Below, piece by piece: positions 1 to 9,545 of a stretch of DNA of 64,000 bases. The stretch comes from Streptomyces subrutilus (GTDB taxonomy: Bacteria; Actinomycetota; Actinomycetes; Streptomycetales; Streptomycetaceae): positions 1,798,001 through 1,862,000 of the forward strand of contig NZ_CP023701.1 in the NCBI RefSeq assembly GCF_008704535.1. Reading direction: 5' to 3'. The notes beneath the pieces were generated by a model. It was not told the origin of the DNA. It searched no databases and saw only the letters and a list, made by a program, of their open reading frames with translations. A program made the position numbers and the translations under genes. How positions within the stretch are numbered: the stretch's first letter is position 1; every line of letters starts with the position of its first letter.

Positions 1-977
1 GGGTTGAAGCGGCAGGCCGCGTCGCCGAGGACCAGGAAGCCGTCGGGTGCGTGCTCCAGGCGCTCGTAGTGGCGGCGTTCGTTCGCGGTGTTGCGGAAGC
101 CGACCGGCGAGGACAGGGGCTGCGCGTCGCGGAGGGCGTCGTGCAGGGCGGGGCTGCGCAGGCTGCGGGCGAAGCCGAGGAACTCCTCCTCCGCGGTGGG
201 CGGGGCGTGGTCGCCGTTGCCGATGAGCGTCGCCAGCCACCGGTCGCCCTCCAGCGGGACCAGCACGCCGCCGCGCGGGCTGTCGGGACGGCCCTGCACG
301 TACATCCCCCGCCAGCGGCGCGCGGGGTCGGGCGGGACGGCGTAGGAGCGGCTGGAGTAGCCGAGCCGGGAGTCGTAGCGGGTGGTCGCGGGGACGGGGT
401 GGCCGAGGGCGGCGAGCCAGTCGGGGGCCCTGGAGGTGCGTCCGGTCGCGTCGACCACGAGCCGGGCCGGCAGCCGTTCGCCGCTCCGCAGTTCCACGCC
501 GGCCACCGAGCGGCCGTCCGCAGCGGCCACCAGCCCGGTGGCCGTGCACCGCGCCCGTACGCGGATCCGGGCGTCGCGCAGCACCTGGCCGCGCAGGGTC
601 CGGTCGAGCAGTTCCCGGCTGCCGAGCAGGGCCCGGGCGCCGTGCACCGGGAGGAACCAGTCGGCGGGGCTGAGCCACAGGAAGTCGCGGGGCAGGTCCA
701 GCAGGACCGCCCCGCCCGCGAGCAGGCGCGCCGTGGTGCCGGGCAGCAGGTCCTCGATCAGGTCCACGCCCTTGGACCACAGCACGTGCGCGTGCCGCGA
801 CTGCGGGACACCGGGCCGGAAGGCCGGTCCGGAGTCGGGGAGTTCGTCCCGTTCGACCACGGTGACGCGGTCGAAACGCTCGGCCAGGACCCGCGCCGCC
901 AGCAGCCCGGCCACGCCCGCTCCGAGGACCACGGCGCCGTCGCGGGGTTCCGGGTGGTCGTCCATGTCGTCGTCCAT
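1..977 (-). CDS. FAD-dependent monooxygenase, 3' end outside the window
   Basis: This is the N-terminal 325 or so residues of a flavin-dependent oxidoreductase; the C-terminus lies beyond the left edge. The protein opens with MDDD and DHPEPRDGAVVLGAGVAGLLAARVLAE, a Rossmann GxGxxG fold that binds FAD at about residues 15-40. Further in are an ATGRTSRAPDWL segment typical of the p-hydroxybenzoate hydroxylase-like family and, at the truncated end, GDAACRFNP, the second FAD motif (GD). An alternative in-frame ATG lies at 965. The substrate cannot be told from the sequence. It has the same orientation as the downstream SDR but is separated from it by about 120 bases. Confidence 0.85.
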   Translation of the reverse strand, partial: MDDDMDDHPEPRDGAVVLGAGVAGLLAARVLAERFDRVTVVERDELPDSGPAFRPGVPQSRHAHVLWSKGVDLIEDLLPGTTARLLAGGAVLLDLPRDFLWLSPADWFLPVHGARALLGSRELLDRTLRGQVLRDARIRVRARCTATGLVAAADGRSVAGVELRSGERLPARLVVDATGRTSRAPDWLAALGHPVPATTRYDSRLGYSSRSYAVPPDPARRWRGMYVQGRPDSPRGGVLVPLEGDRWLATLIGNGDHAPPTAEEEFLGFARSLRSPALHDALRDAQPLSSPVGFRNTANERRHYERLEHAPDGFLVLGDAACRFN

Positions 978-1096
978 GCGGCCGAGTCTCCGGCGCGGCG
1001 GGGCGCTGCGGTCAGGTCCCGGCCGGGGCGCACGGACTCACACCGGGGCGCCCGGGGAAGCCCTGCCGGGGCGGCCGGGTCCGCGGGGCCGGGGCG

Positions 1097-2029
1097 TCAG
1101 CGCGGCAGGGAGGCGTACGAGACGCCCGTGAGCCGCTCGGAGGCGGCCCAGAGGCGCTCGCCGGAGGCGTCGTCCAGGGTCCACTTCGCCCGCCGGGAGC
1201 GCGCGGGCGCGCCGCGCCAGCCGAACCGCGGCCCGATGAACTCGTCCGGGCGGACCCCGGGCGCGGTGGCGGCGTAGAGCGTGGGCAGGGCGCCCGAGGC
1301 GGCGGGCTGGGCGAGGAGCGCGTTGCCGGCCGCCGTCATCCGCGAGGTGAGGGTGGGACCCTCCAGCCGCGCGGCGCCGGCGTGCAGGTTGCTGGAGGCG
1401 TAGCCGGGGTGGGCGGCGGCCGGGACGATCGTCTCGCGGGCTTCGGTGAAGCGGCGGGCCAGCTCGTGGGTGAACAGCAGGTTGGCGGTCTTGGATCGGC
1501 CGTAGGCGGTCCAGCGGCGGTAGTCGCGCTCACTGCCGAGGTCGTCGTGATCGATGTCGCCGAGGGCGTGGAAGGCGCTGGAGACGTTGACGATCCGGGC
1601 GCCGGGGGCGGCGGCGCGCAGCCGCGGCAGCAGCAGTCCGGTCAGGGCGAAGTGTCCGAGGTGGTTGACGCCGAACTGGGTCTCGAAGCCGTCGGCGGTG
1701 CGGCCGTAGGGCAGTGCCATCACCCCGGCGTTGTTCACCAGCAGGTCCAGGGAGGCGTGGCGGCGGCCGTACCCCTGCGCGAACTCCCGTACGGACGAGA
1801 GGTCGGCGAGGTCCAGCTCGGTGAACTCCACCTCGGCGGCCGGGACTTCGGTACGCAGCCGGATCACGGCGGCGCGGCCCCGGGCGGCGCTGCGGCAGGC
1901 CAGCACCACGACCGCGCCGCGCCGGGCGAGCTCGCGGGCGGTGACGTAGCCGATCCCGCTGTTGGCGCCGGTCACGACCGCGGTGCGGCCGCTCTGGTCC
2001 GGGATGTGCGTGGCGTTCCAGCCGGGCAT
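1097..2029 (-). CDS. Short-chain dehydrogenase/reductase
   Basis: A 310-residue NAD(P)-dependent oxidoreductase of the SDR superfamily. The cofactor motif TGANSGIG is near residue 22, NNAGVMA follows near residue 100, and the catalytic Tyr-Lys pair sits in YGRSK near residue 180 with a preceding NVSSAFH serine. The length and the HPGYASSNL segment resemble the retinol/WW-domain oxidoreductase-like branch common in actinomycetes, where substrates are mostly unknown. The ATG at 2029 is preferred over the upstream in-frame start at 2050 because GAGGGAG lies five bases in front of it. A short palindrome lies just upstream at 2057-2069. Confidence 0.9.
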   Translation of the reverse strand: MPGWNATHIPDQSGRTAVVTGANSGIGYVTARELARRGAVVVLACRSAARGRAAVIRLRTEVPAAEVEFTELDLADLSSVREFAQGYGRRHASLDLLVNNAGVMALPYGRTADGFETQFGVNHLGHFALTGLLLPRLRAAAPGARIVNVSSAFHALGDIDHDDLGSERDYRRWTAYGRSKTANLLFTHELARRFTEARETIVPAAAHPGYASSNLHAGAARLEGPTLTSRMTAAGNALLAQPAASGALPTLYAATAPGVRPDEFIGPRFGWRGAPARSRRAKWTLDDASGERLWAASERLTGVSYASLPR

Positions 2030-2653
2030 GGCGTCTCCCTCTCGCGACACGGATGGTTACCTGGGGTAATTGACCCCGCCCACCCTACTCGGGCCCCCCG
2101 GAGCCCCCGCGCGGCCCCACAGCCCCTCCAGGCCGTCGCGTCGGCCCGGTCGGCCCGGTCGGCGCGGTCGTGGCCGCCACCGGCACGCCCCCGGCCGGGA
2201 GCCGGCCGTGGAGCACGGTACGGCCCGTGCGCCGCCGCAGGATCAGCCGGGCCCCGAGCGGCACCTTCAGCTGTCGGCCACCGCACCCGGGCCGAGCCCG
2301 GTGAGCGCGGCCGGCTGCGGCGTGGCCTCCGTCCGGCCTCCGTCCGGTACGCGGCCGGGCTGCTGGTGCGGGAGCGCCCGGGGGTCCTGCACGCGGACGG
2401 CACCCAGGGCCGGGCGCTCGGGCTCCGCTCGGCCGGGATGCCGGCCGCGCGGGGCGGGTGCGCGGCCCCCGCCGGAACGGTCCCCCGGTACACCTCCCCG
2501 TCGACCGCGATCACCGCCCCGGCCTCGGCTTCGGTCCTGGTCACCCTGGTCCTCGAACCGCGGCCGCGCCCCAGTAGGCTGCGGGTCCGCCCCCCGCGTC
2601 CCCGCGTCCCCCTACTCCCGTTCCCCTACTCCCGTTCCCCGAGGTACCGCGCC
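2030..2653. other. 624-base region without a convincing gene
   Basis: Both strands were read. A minus-strand frame from a GTG at 2544 starts with a plausible protein-like stretch (EAGAVIAVDGEVYRGTVPAG). It soon turns into arginine/proline-rich shadow sequence. A different minus frame reads LGARLILRRRTGRTVLHGRLPAG and stops at 2085. The two could be the ends of one small decayed or frameshifted gene, but I recognise no family. A short palindrome, TTACC-tgg-GGTAA, lies at 2057-2069 just ahead of the SDR start. No B12 riboswitch was found ahead of cobL here. Confidence 0.4.
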
Positions 2654-4027
2654 GTGAGCTCCGCACCGCCCCCCTTGCCCGTGACGGTCGTCGGCCTCGG
2701 CGCCGACGGCTGGGCCGGGCTCGCCGCCACCGCGCGCTCGGCGCTCGGCTCCGCCGAGGTGCTGATCGGCGGGCCGCGGCAGCTGGCCCTGCTGCCCGCC
2801 GCCGAGTGCGCCGGGGAGCGGGTGGCATGGCCGAGCCCGCTGCGCCCGGCCGTGCCCCGGCTGATGGCGGAGCACGCGGGCCGCCGGATCGCGGTACTGG
2901 CCAGCGGCGACCCGCTCTTCTACGGGATCGGCCGCGCCCTCGCGCAGGAGCTCGGCCCGGACGCGCTGCGGATCCTGCCGCACCCCTCGTCGGTGTCGTA
3001 CGCCTGCGCCCGCCTGGGCTGGCCGGTGGAGGAGACCGAGGTCGTCACGGTGGTCGGCCGTCCCGTGGCCAGGGTCGCGGCGGCCCTGCACGACGGGCGG
3101 CGCGTCCTGGTGCTCAGCGCGGGTGCCGGTTCCCCGGGGGAGATCGCCGCGCTGCTGCGCGAGCGCGGCTTCGGCCCGAGCCGGATGCGGGTGCTGGAGC
3201 GGCTCGGCGCCCCGGAGGAGGACGCGTACGAGGGGCGCGCGGACGCCTGGGAGCACCCGCCGGGCGACCCGCTGAACGTGGTGGCCGTGGAGTGCCGCCG
3301 GGACCCGGCCCATGCGGGGCCGCGGATCGGTGCGACCCCCGGACTGCCGGACGGCGCGTACGAGCACGACGGGCAGCTCACGAAGCGGCACGTCCGGGCG
3401 GCGACCCTGTGTGCGCTCGCCCCGGCCCCCGGCGAGCTGCTGTGGGACATCGGCGGCGGCTCCGGTTCCATCGGCATCGAGTGGATGCGCACCCACCCGT
3501 CGTGCCGGGCGGTGACCGTGGAGCGGGTGCCGGAGCGGGCCGAGCGGATCGCCCGCAACGCGGCGTCGCTCGGCGTGCCCGGCCTGCGCGTGGTCGTCGG
3601 CGCCGCCCCCGAGGCGCTCTCCGCGCTCCCGGCCCCCGACGCGGTGTTCATCGGCGGCGGCCTGACCGCGCCGGGCCTGCTCGACACGGTCTGGTCGGCG
3701 CTGGCGCCCGGCGGGCGGCTGGTGGTCAACACGGTGACGCTGGAGTCGGAGGCCGTGCTGGCCGAGCGGTACCGGCGCCACGGCGGCGAGTTGGTGAAGC
3801 TGGCGGTCGCGCACGCGGTGCCGGTCGGCGGGTTCACGGGCTGGCGGCAGGCGATGGCGGTCACCCAGTGGTCGGTCACCAAGCCCGCGCCGTCCCCCGC
3901 GGACGCCGGGGACCACCACCACGGCCGACACGACGAACACCACCACCACGACAACCACGGCAAGCACGGCAACCACGACGACAAGGCCCACGAGGCCGAC
4001 GAGGCGAAGGAGAACGAGCGCTCATGA
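2654..4027 (+). CDS. cobL: Precorrin-6Y C5,15-methyltransferase (decarboxylating), CbiE-CbiT fusion, with His-rich tail
   Basis: A 457-residue bifunctional enzyme of aerobic cobalamin synthesis. It methylates precorrin-6B at C5 and C15 and decarboxylates the C12 acetate to give precorrin-8X. Residues 1 to about 205 are the CbiE tetrapyrrole methylase (VVGLGADGW near the N-terminus, then SGDPLFYGIG). Residues from about 220 to 410 are the CbiT SAM methyltransferase (LLWDIGGGSGSIGIEWMR). The GTG at 2654 puts the family N-terminus at the start codon; long upstream extensions in this frame are shadow sequence. The last 39 residues form an unusual tail with 12 histidines mixed with Asp, Glu and Lys. 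The stop overlaps the cobM start as ATGA. Confidence 0.93.
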   Translation: MSSAPPPLPVTVVGLGADGWAGLAATARSALGSAEVLIGGPRQLALLPAAECAGERVAWPSPLRPAVPRLMAEHAGRRIAVLASGDPLFYGIGRALAQELGPDALRILPHPSSVSYACARLGWPVEETEVVTVVGRPVARVAAALHDGRRVLVLSAGAGSPGEIAALLRERGFGPSRMRVLERLGAPEEDAYEGRADAWEHPPGDPLNVVAVECRRDPAHAGPRIGATPGLPDGAYEHDGQLTKRHVRAATLCALAPAPGELLWDIGGGSGSIGIEWMRTHPSCRAVTVERVPERAERIARNAASLGVPGLRVVVGAAPEALSALPAPDAVFIGGGLTAPGLLDTVWSALAPGGRLVVNTVTLESEAVLAERYRRHGGELVKLAVAHAVPVGGFTGWRQAMAVTQWSVTKPAPSPADAGDHHHGRHDEHHHHDNHGKHGNHDDKAHEADEAKENERS

Positions 4028-4773
4028 CCGTGTACTTCATCGGTGCGGGCCCCGGCGCCGCCGACCTGATCACGGTGCGCGGTGCCCGGACCCTGGCCGC
4101 CGCCCCCGTCTGCCTGTACGCGGGCAGCCTCGTCCCGCGCGAACTGCTCGCCGAGTGCCCGCCGGACGCCCGGCTGGTCGACACCTCGCAGCTCGATCTG
4201 GACGCGATCGTCGGCGAGTTCACCGCGGCCCACGCGGCCGGCCTGGACGTGGCGCGGCTGCACTCCGGGGACCCGTCGGTCTTCAGCGCGGTCGCGGAGC
4301 AGATGCGCAGGCTCGACGCGGCCGGCATCCCGTACGAGGTGGTCCCGGGCGTACCGGCCTTCGCCGCGGCCGCGGCCGCCCTGAAGCGGGAGCTGACCGT
4401 CCCGACCGTCGGCCAGACCGTGATCCTGACCCGGGTCGCGCAGCAGGCGACCCCCATGCCCCCGGGCGAGGACCTGGCGACGCTGGGCCGCAGCGGCGCG
4501 CTGCTGGTGCTGCACCTGGCGACCCGTTACGCGGACCGGGTCGTCGAGGAACTCCTGCCGCACTACGGGGCCGAGTGCCCCGCGGCGGTCGTCGCGATGG
4601 CCAGCCGGCCCGACGAACTGGTGCTGCGCGGCACCCTCGCCGACATCGCGGACCAGGTGAAGGCGGCGGGCCTGGTGCGCACCGCGGTCATCCTGGTCGG
4701 CCGCACCCTCGGGGCGGAGCAGTTCCGCGACAGCCACCTGTACTCCCCCGAGCGCGACCGGCATGCCTGCTGA
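4024..4773 (+). CDS. cobM: Precorrin-4 C11-methyltransferase
   Basis: A 249-residue SAM-dependent tetrapyrrole methylase that makes precorrin-5 from precorrin-4. The sequence shows the family N-terminus MTVYFIGAGPGAADLITVRG and the HSGDPSVFSAV motif near residue 80, followed by YEVVPGVPAFAAAAA. The length is normal for CobM/CbiF. It is translationally coupled to cobL through an ATGA overlap and its 3' end overlaps cobK by 11 bases, so cobL-cobM-cobK is one operon. Confidence 0.95.
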   Translation: MTVYFIGAGPGAADLITVRGARTLAAAPVCLYAGSLVPRELLAECPPDARLVDTSQLDLDAIVGEFTAAHAAGLDVARLHSGDPSVFSAVAEQMRRLDAAGIPYEVVPGVPAFAAAAAALKRELTVPTVGQTVILTRVAQQATPMPPGEDLATLGRSGALLVLHLATRYADRVVEELLPHYGAECPAAVVAMASRPDELVLRGTLADIADQVKAAGLVRTAVILVGRTLGAEQFRDSHLYSPERDRHAC

Positions 4774-5569
4774 ACCGGGCCGTCCCGCGTCCCGCCACGT
4801 CCTGATCCTGGGCGGTACGACCGAGGCCCGCGGCCTGGCGGAGGCACTGGCCGGCGCGGCGGCGGCCCCGGCGCGGGAGCCGGCCGGTGCGCCGCGGCCG
4901 GTCCGCGTCACGACCTCCCTCGCCGGGCGGGTCGCCGCACCGGTGCTGCCGCCGGGGGGCACCCGCGTGGGCGGGTTCGGCGGCGCCGCGGGGCTCGCGG
5001 CCTGGACCGCCGCCCACGGCGTCACGCACCTCGTCGACGCCACGCACCCCTTCGCGGAGCGGATGAGCTTCCACGCGGCCGCGGCCCACGCCCTGACGGG
5101 CGTCCCGCTGCTCGCGCTGCGGCGACCCGGCTGGAGCCCGGGGCCGGACGACGACTGGACCTTCACCGGGTCGCTCGGCGGGGCCGCGGACCTGCTGGCC
5201 TCCCGGGGCCGCGCCCGGGTGTTCCTGACCACCGGCCGGATGGGGCTGCACCACTTCGCGCACCTCACCGACCCCTGGTTCCTGGTGCGTTCGGTGGATC
5301 CGCCGGCCGCTCCCGCGCCCCCGCGCCTGGAGGTGCTGCTGGACCGCGGCCCGTTCACCCTCGCCGGGGAACGGGAGCTGCTGGACCGCCACCGCGTCGA
5401 CGTGCTCGTCACCAAGGACAGCGGCGGCTCGGCCACCGCGCCGAAGCTCGTCGCGGCCCGCGAGGCCGGCCTGCCGGTCCTCGTCGTCCGCCGCCCGGCC
5501 GCCCCGCAGGGCGTACCGGAGGCGGATTCGGTGGCCGCGGCCCTGCGCTGGCTCGCCCGGACCCCGTAG
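4763..5569 (+). CDS. cobK: Precorrin-6A reductase
   Basis: A 268-residue NADPH-dependent reductase that converts precorrin-6A to precorrin-6B. The N-terminus carries HVLILGGTTEARGLAEAL, the characteristic CobK/CbiJ nucleotide-binding start. Later come VDATHPFAERMS, FLTTGRMGLHHF and VTKDSGGSATAPKL, all family signatures. It is the last gene of the cobL-M-K unit and ends 83 bases from the convergent cobIJ gene; I see no strong terminator between them. Confidence 0.95.
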   Translation: MPAEPGRPASRHVLILGGTTEARGLAEALAGAAAAPAREPAGAPRPVRVTTSLAGRVAAPVLPPGGTRVGGFGGAAGLAAWTAAHGVTHLVDATHPFAERMSFHAAAAHALTGVPLLALRRPGWSPGPDDDWTFTGSLGGAADLLASRGRARVFLTTGRMGLHHFAHLTDPWFLVRSVDPPAAPAPPRLEVLLDRGPFTLAGERELLDRHRVDVLVTKDSGGSATAPKLVAAREAGLPVLVVRRPAAPQGVPEADSVAAALRWLARTP

Positions 5570-5652
5570 GGCCGGGCCGCCGGGCCCGTGGCGCGCCCGG
5601 GGCCGGGAGCGGTCGTCCGCCCCCGCCCCGGGTGGTCACGGTGCGCGGCGGG

Positions 5653-7224
5653 TCATCCGTAGCGGCGCGGAGTCCACGTGATCCGGGAGCCGTCGGCCCG
5701 CTCGGTGACCCGGGTCTGCGAGGAGCCGATCAGCAGGATGGTGCGCATGTCCACCTCGGAAGGCTCCAGTTCGCCCAGCGTGACGATCCGTACGGACTGC
5801 TCCGGCCCGCCCACGTCGCGCGCGACCACCACCGGGGTCTCGGGCGCGCGCAGCTCCAGCAGCAGTGCGCGGGCCTGGGCCACCTGCCAGGTGCGGCTGC
5901 GCGAGCCGGGGTTGTACAGGGCGAGCACCAGGTCGGCCGCGGCGGCGGCGCGCAGCCGCTGCGCGATGACCTCCCACGGCTTGAGCCGGTCGGAGAGGGA
6001 GACGGTCGCGTAGTCGTGGCCGAGCGGGGCCCCGGCCGCGGCGGCCGCCGCGTTGGCCGCGGTCACGCCGGGCAGGACGCGTACGGGCACGTCCTTGTAC
6101 TCCGGCTGCCCGGCGGCCTCCAGGACGGCGGTGGCCATGGCGAAGACGCCCGGGTCGCCGCCGGAGACCACGGCCACCCGCTTGCCGCGCCGGGCCAGGT
6201 CCAGGGCGAACTCGGCCCGCTCGGACTCCACCTTGTTGTCGGAGCCGTGGCGCAGCTGGCCGGGCCGGGCCGGGACCCGGTCCAGGTAGGTGGTGTAGCC
6301 GACCAGCACCTCGGCGTCGGCCAGCGCCCGCCGCGTCTGCGGGGTGAGCCACAGGGGGCCGGCCGGACCGGTGCCGACGACCACGACCTCGCCGGGCCCG
6401 GACGGCACGCTGCCCGGGTTGCCGATCCGGCTGGGGACGACGGCGACGGCGAAGTACGGGACGGAGCCGGGGTCGACGTCGGCGAGGAGCCCGGTGCGCT
6501 CCCCGGCCATGGTGGCGCGCTCCACGTAGTGCGCCTCGGCGAGCCGGCCGCCGGCCTCCATCGCCGCGCGTACGGCGGGGAAGGTACGGCCGAGCTTCAT
6601 CACGACCGCCGAGTCGGTGGCGGCGAGACGGGCGGTGAGCTCCTCCTCGGGCAGTGTGCCGGGGAGGATGGTCAGCACCTCCTCGCCCTCGACGAGCGGG
6701 GTGCCGAGCCGGGCGGCGGCGGCGCTCACCGAGGTGACGCCGGGGACGACCTCGGTGGGATAGCGGTGCGCGAGCCGCTTGTGCATGTGCATGTACGAGC
6801 TGTAGAAGAGCGGGTCGCCCTCGGCGAGCACGGCGACGGTCCGGCCCGCGTCGAGGTGGACGGCGAGGCGGGCGGCGGCGGACTCGTAGAACTCCTCCAT
6901 GGCGCCCTGGTAGCCGCCGGGGTGGTCGGTGGTCTCGGTGGTGACCGGGTAGACCAGCGGCTCCTCGACGTGGTCCTCGCGCAGGTGCTTCGCGGCGATG
7001 GACCGGGCGATGGAGCGGCCGTGCCGGGCGCTGTGGTAGGCGACCACGTCGGCTTCGGCGATCACCTCGACGGCGCGCAGGGTCATCAGCGAGGGGTCTC
7101 CGGGGCCGAGTCCGACCCCGTAGAGCCGCCCCTGCGCCGGGGCGGCGCCGGTGCTCCCGGTGGTGTCCGCAGTGGGGATCGCCGCGGCGCCCGCTCCCGT
7201 GCCCGCGTCGGTTCCGGTGCTCAT
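5653..7224 (-). CDS. cobIJ: Fused precorrin-2 C20-methyltransferase / precorrin-3B C17-methyltransferase
   Basis: A 523-residue fusion of two tetrapyrrole methylases. The first half (about 30-270) is CobI, with [20 protein letters not shown] and [17 protein letters not shown]. The second half (about 275-523) is CobJ, with [39 protein letters not shown] and [11 protein letters not shown]. CobI makes precorrin-3A; CobJ contracts the ring of precorrin-3B after CobG action. Single-chain CobIJ proteins are known in actinobacteria. An Ala/Thr/Gly-rich leader of about 30 residues precedes the first domain. The start overlaps the stop of cobH (ATGA on the minus strand). Confidence 0.93.
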   Translation of the reverse strand: MSTGTDAGTGAGAAAIPTADTTGSTGAAPAQGRLYGVGLGPGDPSLMTLRAVEVIAEADVVAYHSARHGRSIARSIAAKHLREDHVEEPLVYPVTTETTDHPGGYQGAMEEFYESAAARLAVHLDAGRTVAVLAEGDPLFYSSYMHMHKRLAHRYPTEVVPGVTSVSAAAARLGTPLVEGEEVLTILPGTLPEEELTARLAATDSAVVMKLGRTFPAVRAAMEAGGRLAEAHYVERATMAGERTGLLADVDPGSVPYFAVAVVPSRIGNPGSVPSGPGEVVVVGTGPAGPLWLTPQTRRALADAEVLVGYTTYLDRVPARPGQLRHGSDNKVESERAEFALDLARRGKRVAVVSGGDPGVFAMATAVLEAAGQPEYKDVPVRVLPGVTAANAAAAAAGAPLGHDYATVSLSDRLKPWEVIAQRLRAAAAADLVLALYNPGSRSRTWQVAQARALLLELRAPETPVVVARDVGGPEQSVRIVTLGELEPSEVDMRTILLIGSSQTRVTERADGSRITWTPRRYG

Positions 7225-7868
7225 TCGGCCACGCTCGCGAGGGCGTTGACGGCGGCGGCGGCGATGGCGCTGCCGCCCCGGCGGCCGCGCACGATCAGGT
7301 GGTCGAGTCCCGAGGGGTGGGCGGCGAGCGCGTCCTTGGACTCGGCGGCGCCGATGAAGCCGACGGGGACGCCGATGACGGCCGCCGGGCGCGGGGCGCC
7401 CTCCTCGATCATCTCCAGCAGCCGGAACAGGGCGGTCGGGGCGTTGCCGACGGCGATGACCGAACCTTCCAACAGGCCGCGGTCGCGCCAGACTTCGAGG
7501 GCCGCGGCGCTGCGCGTGGTGCCCATCCTGGCGGCGAGCTCCGGGACCGAGGGGTCGGAGAGGGTGCAGATCACGTCGTTGCCGGCGGGCAGCCGCTTGC
7601 GGGTGACGCCGCTCGCGACCATCTGTACGTCGCACAGCACCGGGGCGCCCGCCTCCAGCGCGGCCCGGGCCCGCAGCACCACGTCGGGCGTGTACCCGAG
7701 GTCCCGCGGGAGGTCGGTCATCCCGCAGGCGTGAATCATGCGCACCGCGACCTGGGCGACCGAGGCGGGCAGCCCGGAGAGGTCCGCCTCGGCGCGGATC
7801 GTGGCAAAGGACTGGCGGTAGATCGCGGCGCCGTCCTTCTCGTACTCGAACACTGTGTACTCGCTCAT
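7221..7868 (-). CDS. cobH: Precorrin-8X methylmutase
   Basis: A 215-residue enzyme that moves the C11 methyl group to C12, giving hydrogenobyrinic acid. The conserved catalytic histidine is in RMIHACGM (His46), followed by the DLPRDL segment; [10 protein letters not shown] and [16 protein letters not shown] are further family motifs. It overlaps cobG upstream and cobIJ downstream by four bases each, so cobG-cobH-cobIJ are tightly coupled. These enzymes act at different steps of the same route, between precorrin-2 and hydrogenobyrinate. Confidence 0.95.
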   Translation of the reverse strand: MSEYTVFEYEKDGAAIYRQSFATIRAEADLSGLPASVAQVAVRMIHACGMTDLPRDLGYTPDVVLRARAALEAGAPVLCDVQMVASGVTRKRLPAGNDVICTLSDPSVPELAARMGTTRSAAALEVWRDRGLLEGSVIAVGNAPTALFRLLEMIEEGAPRPAAVIGVPVGFIGAAESKDALAAHPSGLDHLIVRGRRGGSAIAAAAVNALASVAE

Positions 7869-9274
7869 TTCTTCACTGCGTCTGCGGATACGGCGACTGC
7901 GGGTGCGGGTGCTGCGGGTGCGGCCGGTGTTGCGGGGTCGGCCGGTGCTGCGGGATCGGCCGGTGCGGGCGGGTCGGGGGGCGTGCTGCGGGCGGCCGCG
8001 AGGGCCTCGGCGAGGCCGGCGCGGGGCGGCAGGGGCCGGCCGTCCAGGGAGAGCGCGTAGGTGCCGTGCCCGGTGGCGAGCGCGTCGACCCAGGCGGAAC
8101 CGCGCGGGTGGCCGCACCGGCGTTCGCAACCGGACCAGTGCACGGGCAGCGGGCCGCGCGCCGCGTGGACGACGGCCCGCGCGTCGGTGCGCACGTCGGC
8201 CAGGGCCTTGGCACAACCGGGCCGCCCCGTGCAGGCGGTGACGGACCGCCAGGGGTCGTCGGGGGCGGTGACGAGCCCGGCGCCGGCGAGTCCGGCGAGC
8301 GCGGCCCCGGCCTCGTGCGCGGGTACGCCGACGACGACGATCCCGCGCCAGGGCGTCAGGCGGATCCGTCCGGTGAGGCCGGCCAGGTGGCGCCACTGGG
8401 CGGTGGTCAGCCGCCCGAGCGGCGCGAGCACGCTGAGCGCGACGGGGGCGCCGGGGCCGGCGTCGGGGCCGGCCACGGTGCCGGGCTCGGGCGGGAGCCC
8501 GGTACCGGCGGGGGGCGCGGCGACCACCTCCGCGCGGATGCCGGCGGCGGCGAGCCGGGAGCCCGACTCGGCGGCGCTCAGGGCGTGTTCGGCGGGCAGC
8601 TCGCTCACCCGCCAGGCCCGGGTGCCGGCGTCCCGTACGGCGTCGAGGAAGTGGGCGGCGGCCGCGAGCGCGGCCCGGGGGGCGTCGGCGGCCGCCACCA
8701 GCAGTGCCTCACGGGCGCCACCGGTCCACAGCAGGGCCCGGCCCGCGTCCAGGGCGGCCAGGTTCACGTCGGCGTCGAGCCGGGTCACGTCACCGCGGCC
8801 GTCGTCGAGGGCGAAGAGGAACCGCCCGGAGAGCCCGGCAGCCGCCGCGCTGGCGCACAGCAGCCGGTCCAGCTCCGGCACCCAGGGGGCGACGTCGGGC
8901 AGGCCGCGCCGGTCCAGCCCGGTCAGGGGCGAGGCGACGATGTTGCGGACCCGCTCGTGGGTGGGTGCGGGCAGCAGGCCGGCGCGCTCCAGGACGGCGG
9001 CCAGCTCGCCCCCGCAGCCCGCGCCGAGACCGCGCAGCTGTACGTTGCCGCGCGAGGTGAGGTCGAGGTGCCCGTCGCCGAGCCGGTCCGCGGCCCCGGC
9101 CAGCAGCAGCGCCGCCGGGCCGTCGAGCAGCCCGCCCGGTATCCGCACCCGGGCCAGGTACCCGTCGTCGGCCGCGTGCAGCCGCAGCGCGCCGGGGCAG
9201 GCGTCACCGCGCTCCCGTATGACGGGTTCGTCCCGCGATGCGGCGGAGGGGAGCTGGGGCATGGCGGCGAGCAT
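7865..9274 (-). CDS. cobG: Precorrin-3B synthase (siroheme/Fe-S monooxygenase)
   Basis: A protein of about 469 residues related to sulfite/nitrite reductases. CobG hydroxylates precorrin-3A with O2 to give precorrin-3B, marking the aerobic pathway. Visible features are the ferredoxin-like half-domain segment [10 protein letters not shown] and, in the C-terminal half, the cluster-binding cysteines CTGRPGC and CERRC. The final 60 or so residues are an Ala/Pro repeat-like tail ([17 protein letters not shown]), probably disordered. Two ATGs compete, 9274 and 9262; the first has a GGGGAGGGG stretch ten bases upstream. The gene is divergent from the cobN riboswitch and is not read through it. Confidence 0.9.
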   Translation of the reverse strand: MLAAMPQLPSAASRDEPVIRERGDACPGALRLHAADDGYLARVRIPGGLLDGPAALLLAGAADRLGDGHLDLTSRGNVQLRGLGAGCGGELAAVLERAGLLPAPTHERVRNIVASPLTGLDRRGLPDVAPWVPELDRLLCASAAAAGLSGRFLFALDDGRGDVTRLDADVNLAALDAGRALLWTGGAREALLVAAADAPRAALAAAAHFLDAVRDAGTRAWRVSELPAEHALSAAESGSRLAAAGIRAEVVAAPPAGTGLPPEPGTVAGPDAGPGAPVALSVLAPLGRLTTAQWRHLAGLTGRIRLTPWRGIVVVGVPAHEAGAALAGLAGAGLVTAPDDPWRSVTACTGRPGCAKALADVRTDARAVVHAARGPLPVHWSGCERRCGHPRGSAWVDALATGHGTYALSLDGRPLPPRAGLAEALAAARSTPPDPPAPADPAAPADPATPAAPAAPAPAVAVSADAVKK

Positions 9275-9358
9275 ACCCACGATTCCCCTCCCCCGAGCTG
9301 TGTCCGTCACCACCCCCGCCCCGCCCCACCCCCACTCCCGGCCAGCGGAAAGGCCACC

Positions 9359-9364
9359 TAGGAT
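9359..9364 (+). promoter_or_regulatory. Candidate -10 box for cobN
   Basis: TAGGAT is the standard streptomycete principal-sigma -10 hexamer. It would start transcription close to 9371, immediately before the riboswitch. No good -35 hexamer is visible 17-18 bases upstream. Confidence 0.45.
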
Positions 9365-9384
9365 GACCACCGGCGGACCACACG

Positions 9385-9540
9385 GCCCGCCATCGCCGAG
9401 GACGGCGACAAGGGAGGAAGCCCGGTGAGATTCCGGCGCGGTCCCGCCACTGTGAACCCCGCGGAGCGATCGGCGGGGTGAGCCAGGAACTCCCGCCGTC
9501 CTCACTGCCCGGGGCGCGGAAACCCCGAGGAAGGCCTGCC
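9385..9540 (+). promoter_or_regulatory. Cobalamin riboswitch ahead of cobN
   Basis: The conserved core of the adenosylcobalamin aptamer is readable: AGGGAGGAAGCCCGGTGAGATTCC as two adjoining blocks at 9411-9434, GCGGTCCCGCCACTGTGA from 9437, and the B12-box element AGCCAGGAACTCCCGCC at 9481-9497. Downstream, GGGG-loop-CCCC (9511-9526) and a TCCTC (9499-9503) able to pair with GAGGA (9527-9531) would hide the Shine-Dalgarno sequence GAGGAAGG before the cobN ATG at 9546. This suggests control of translation initiation when cobalamin is bound. Boundaries are approximate. Confidence 0.92.
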
Positions 9541-9545
9541 GCCGC

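Noticed and set aside
1382..2653. Long N-terminal extension of CobL
   Set aside because: The open frame continues upstream but overlaps the SDR gene and lacks any domain; the family starts at the GTG at 2654.
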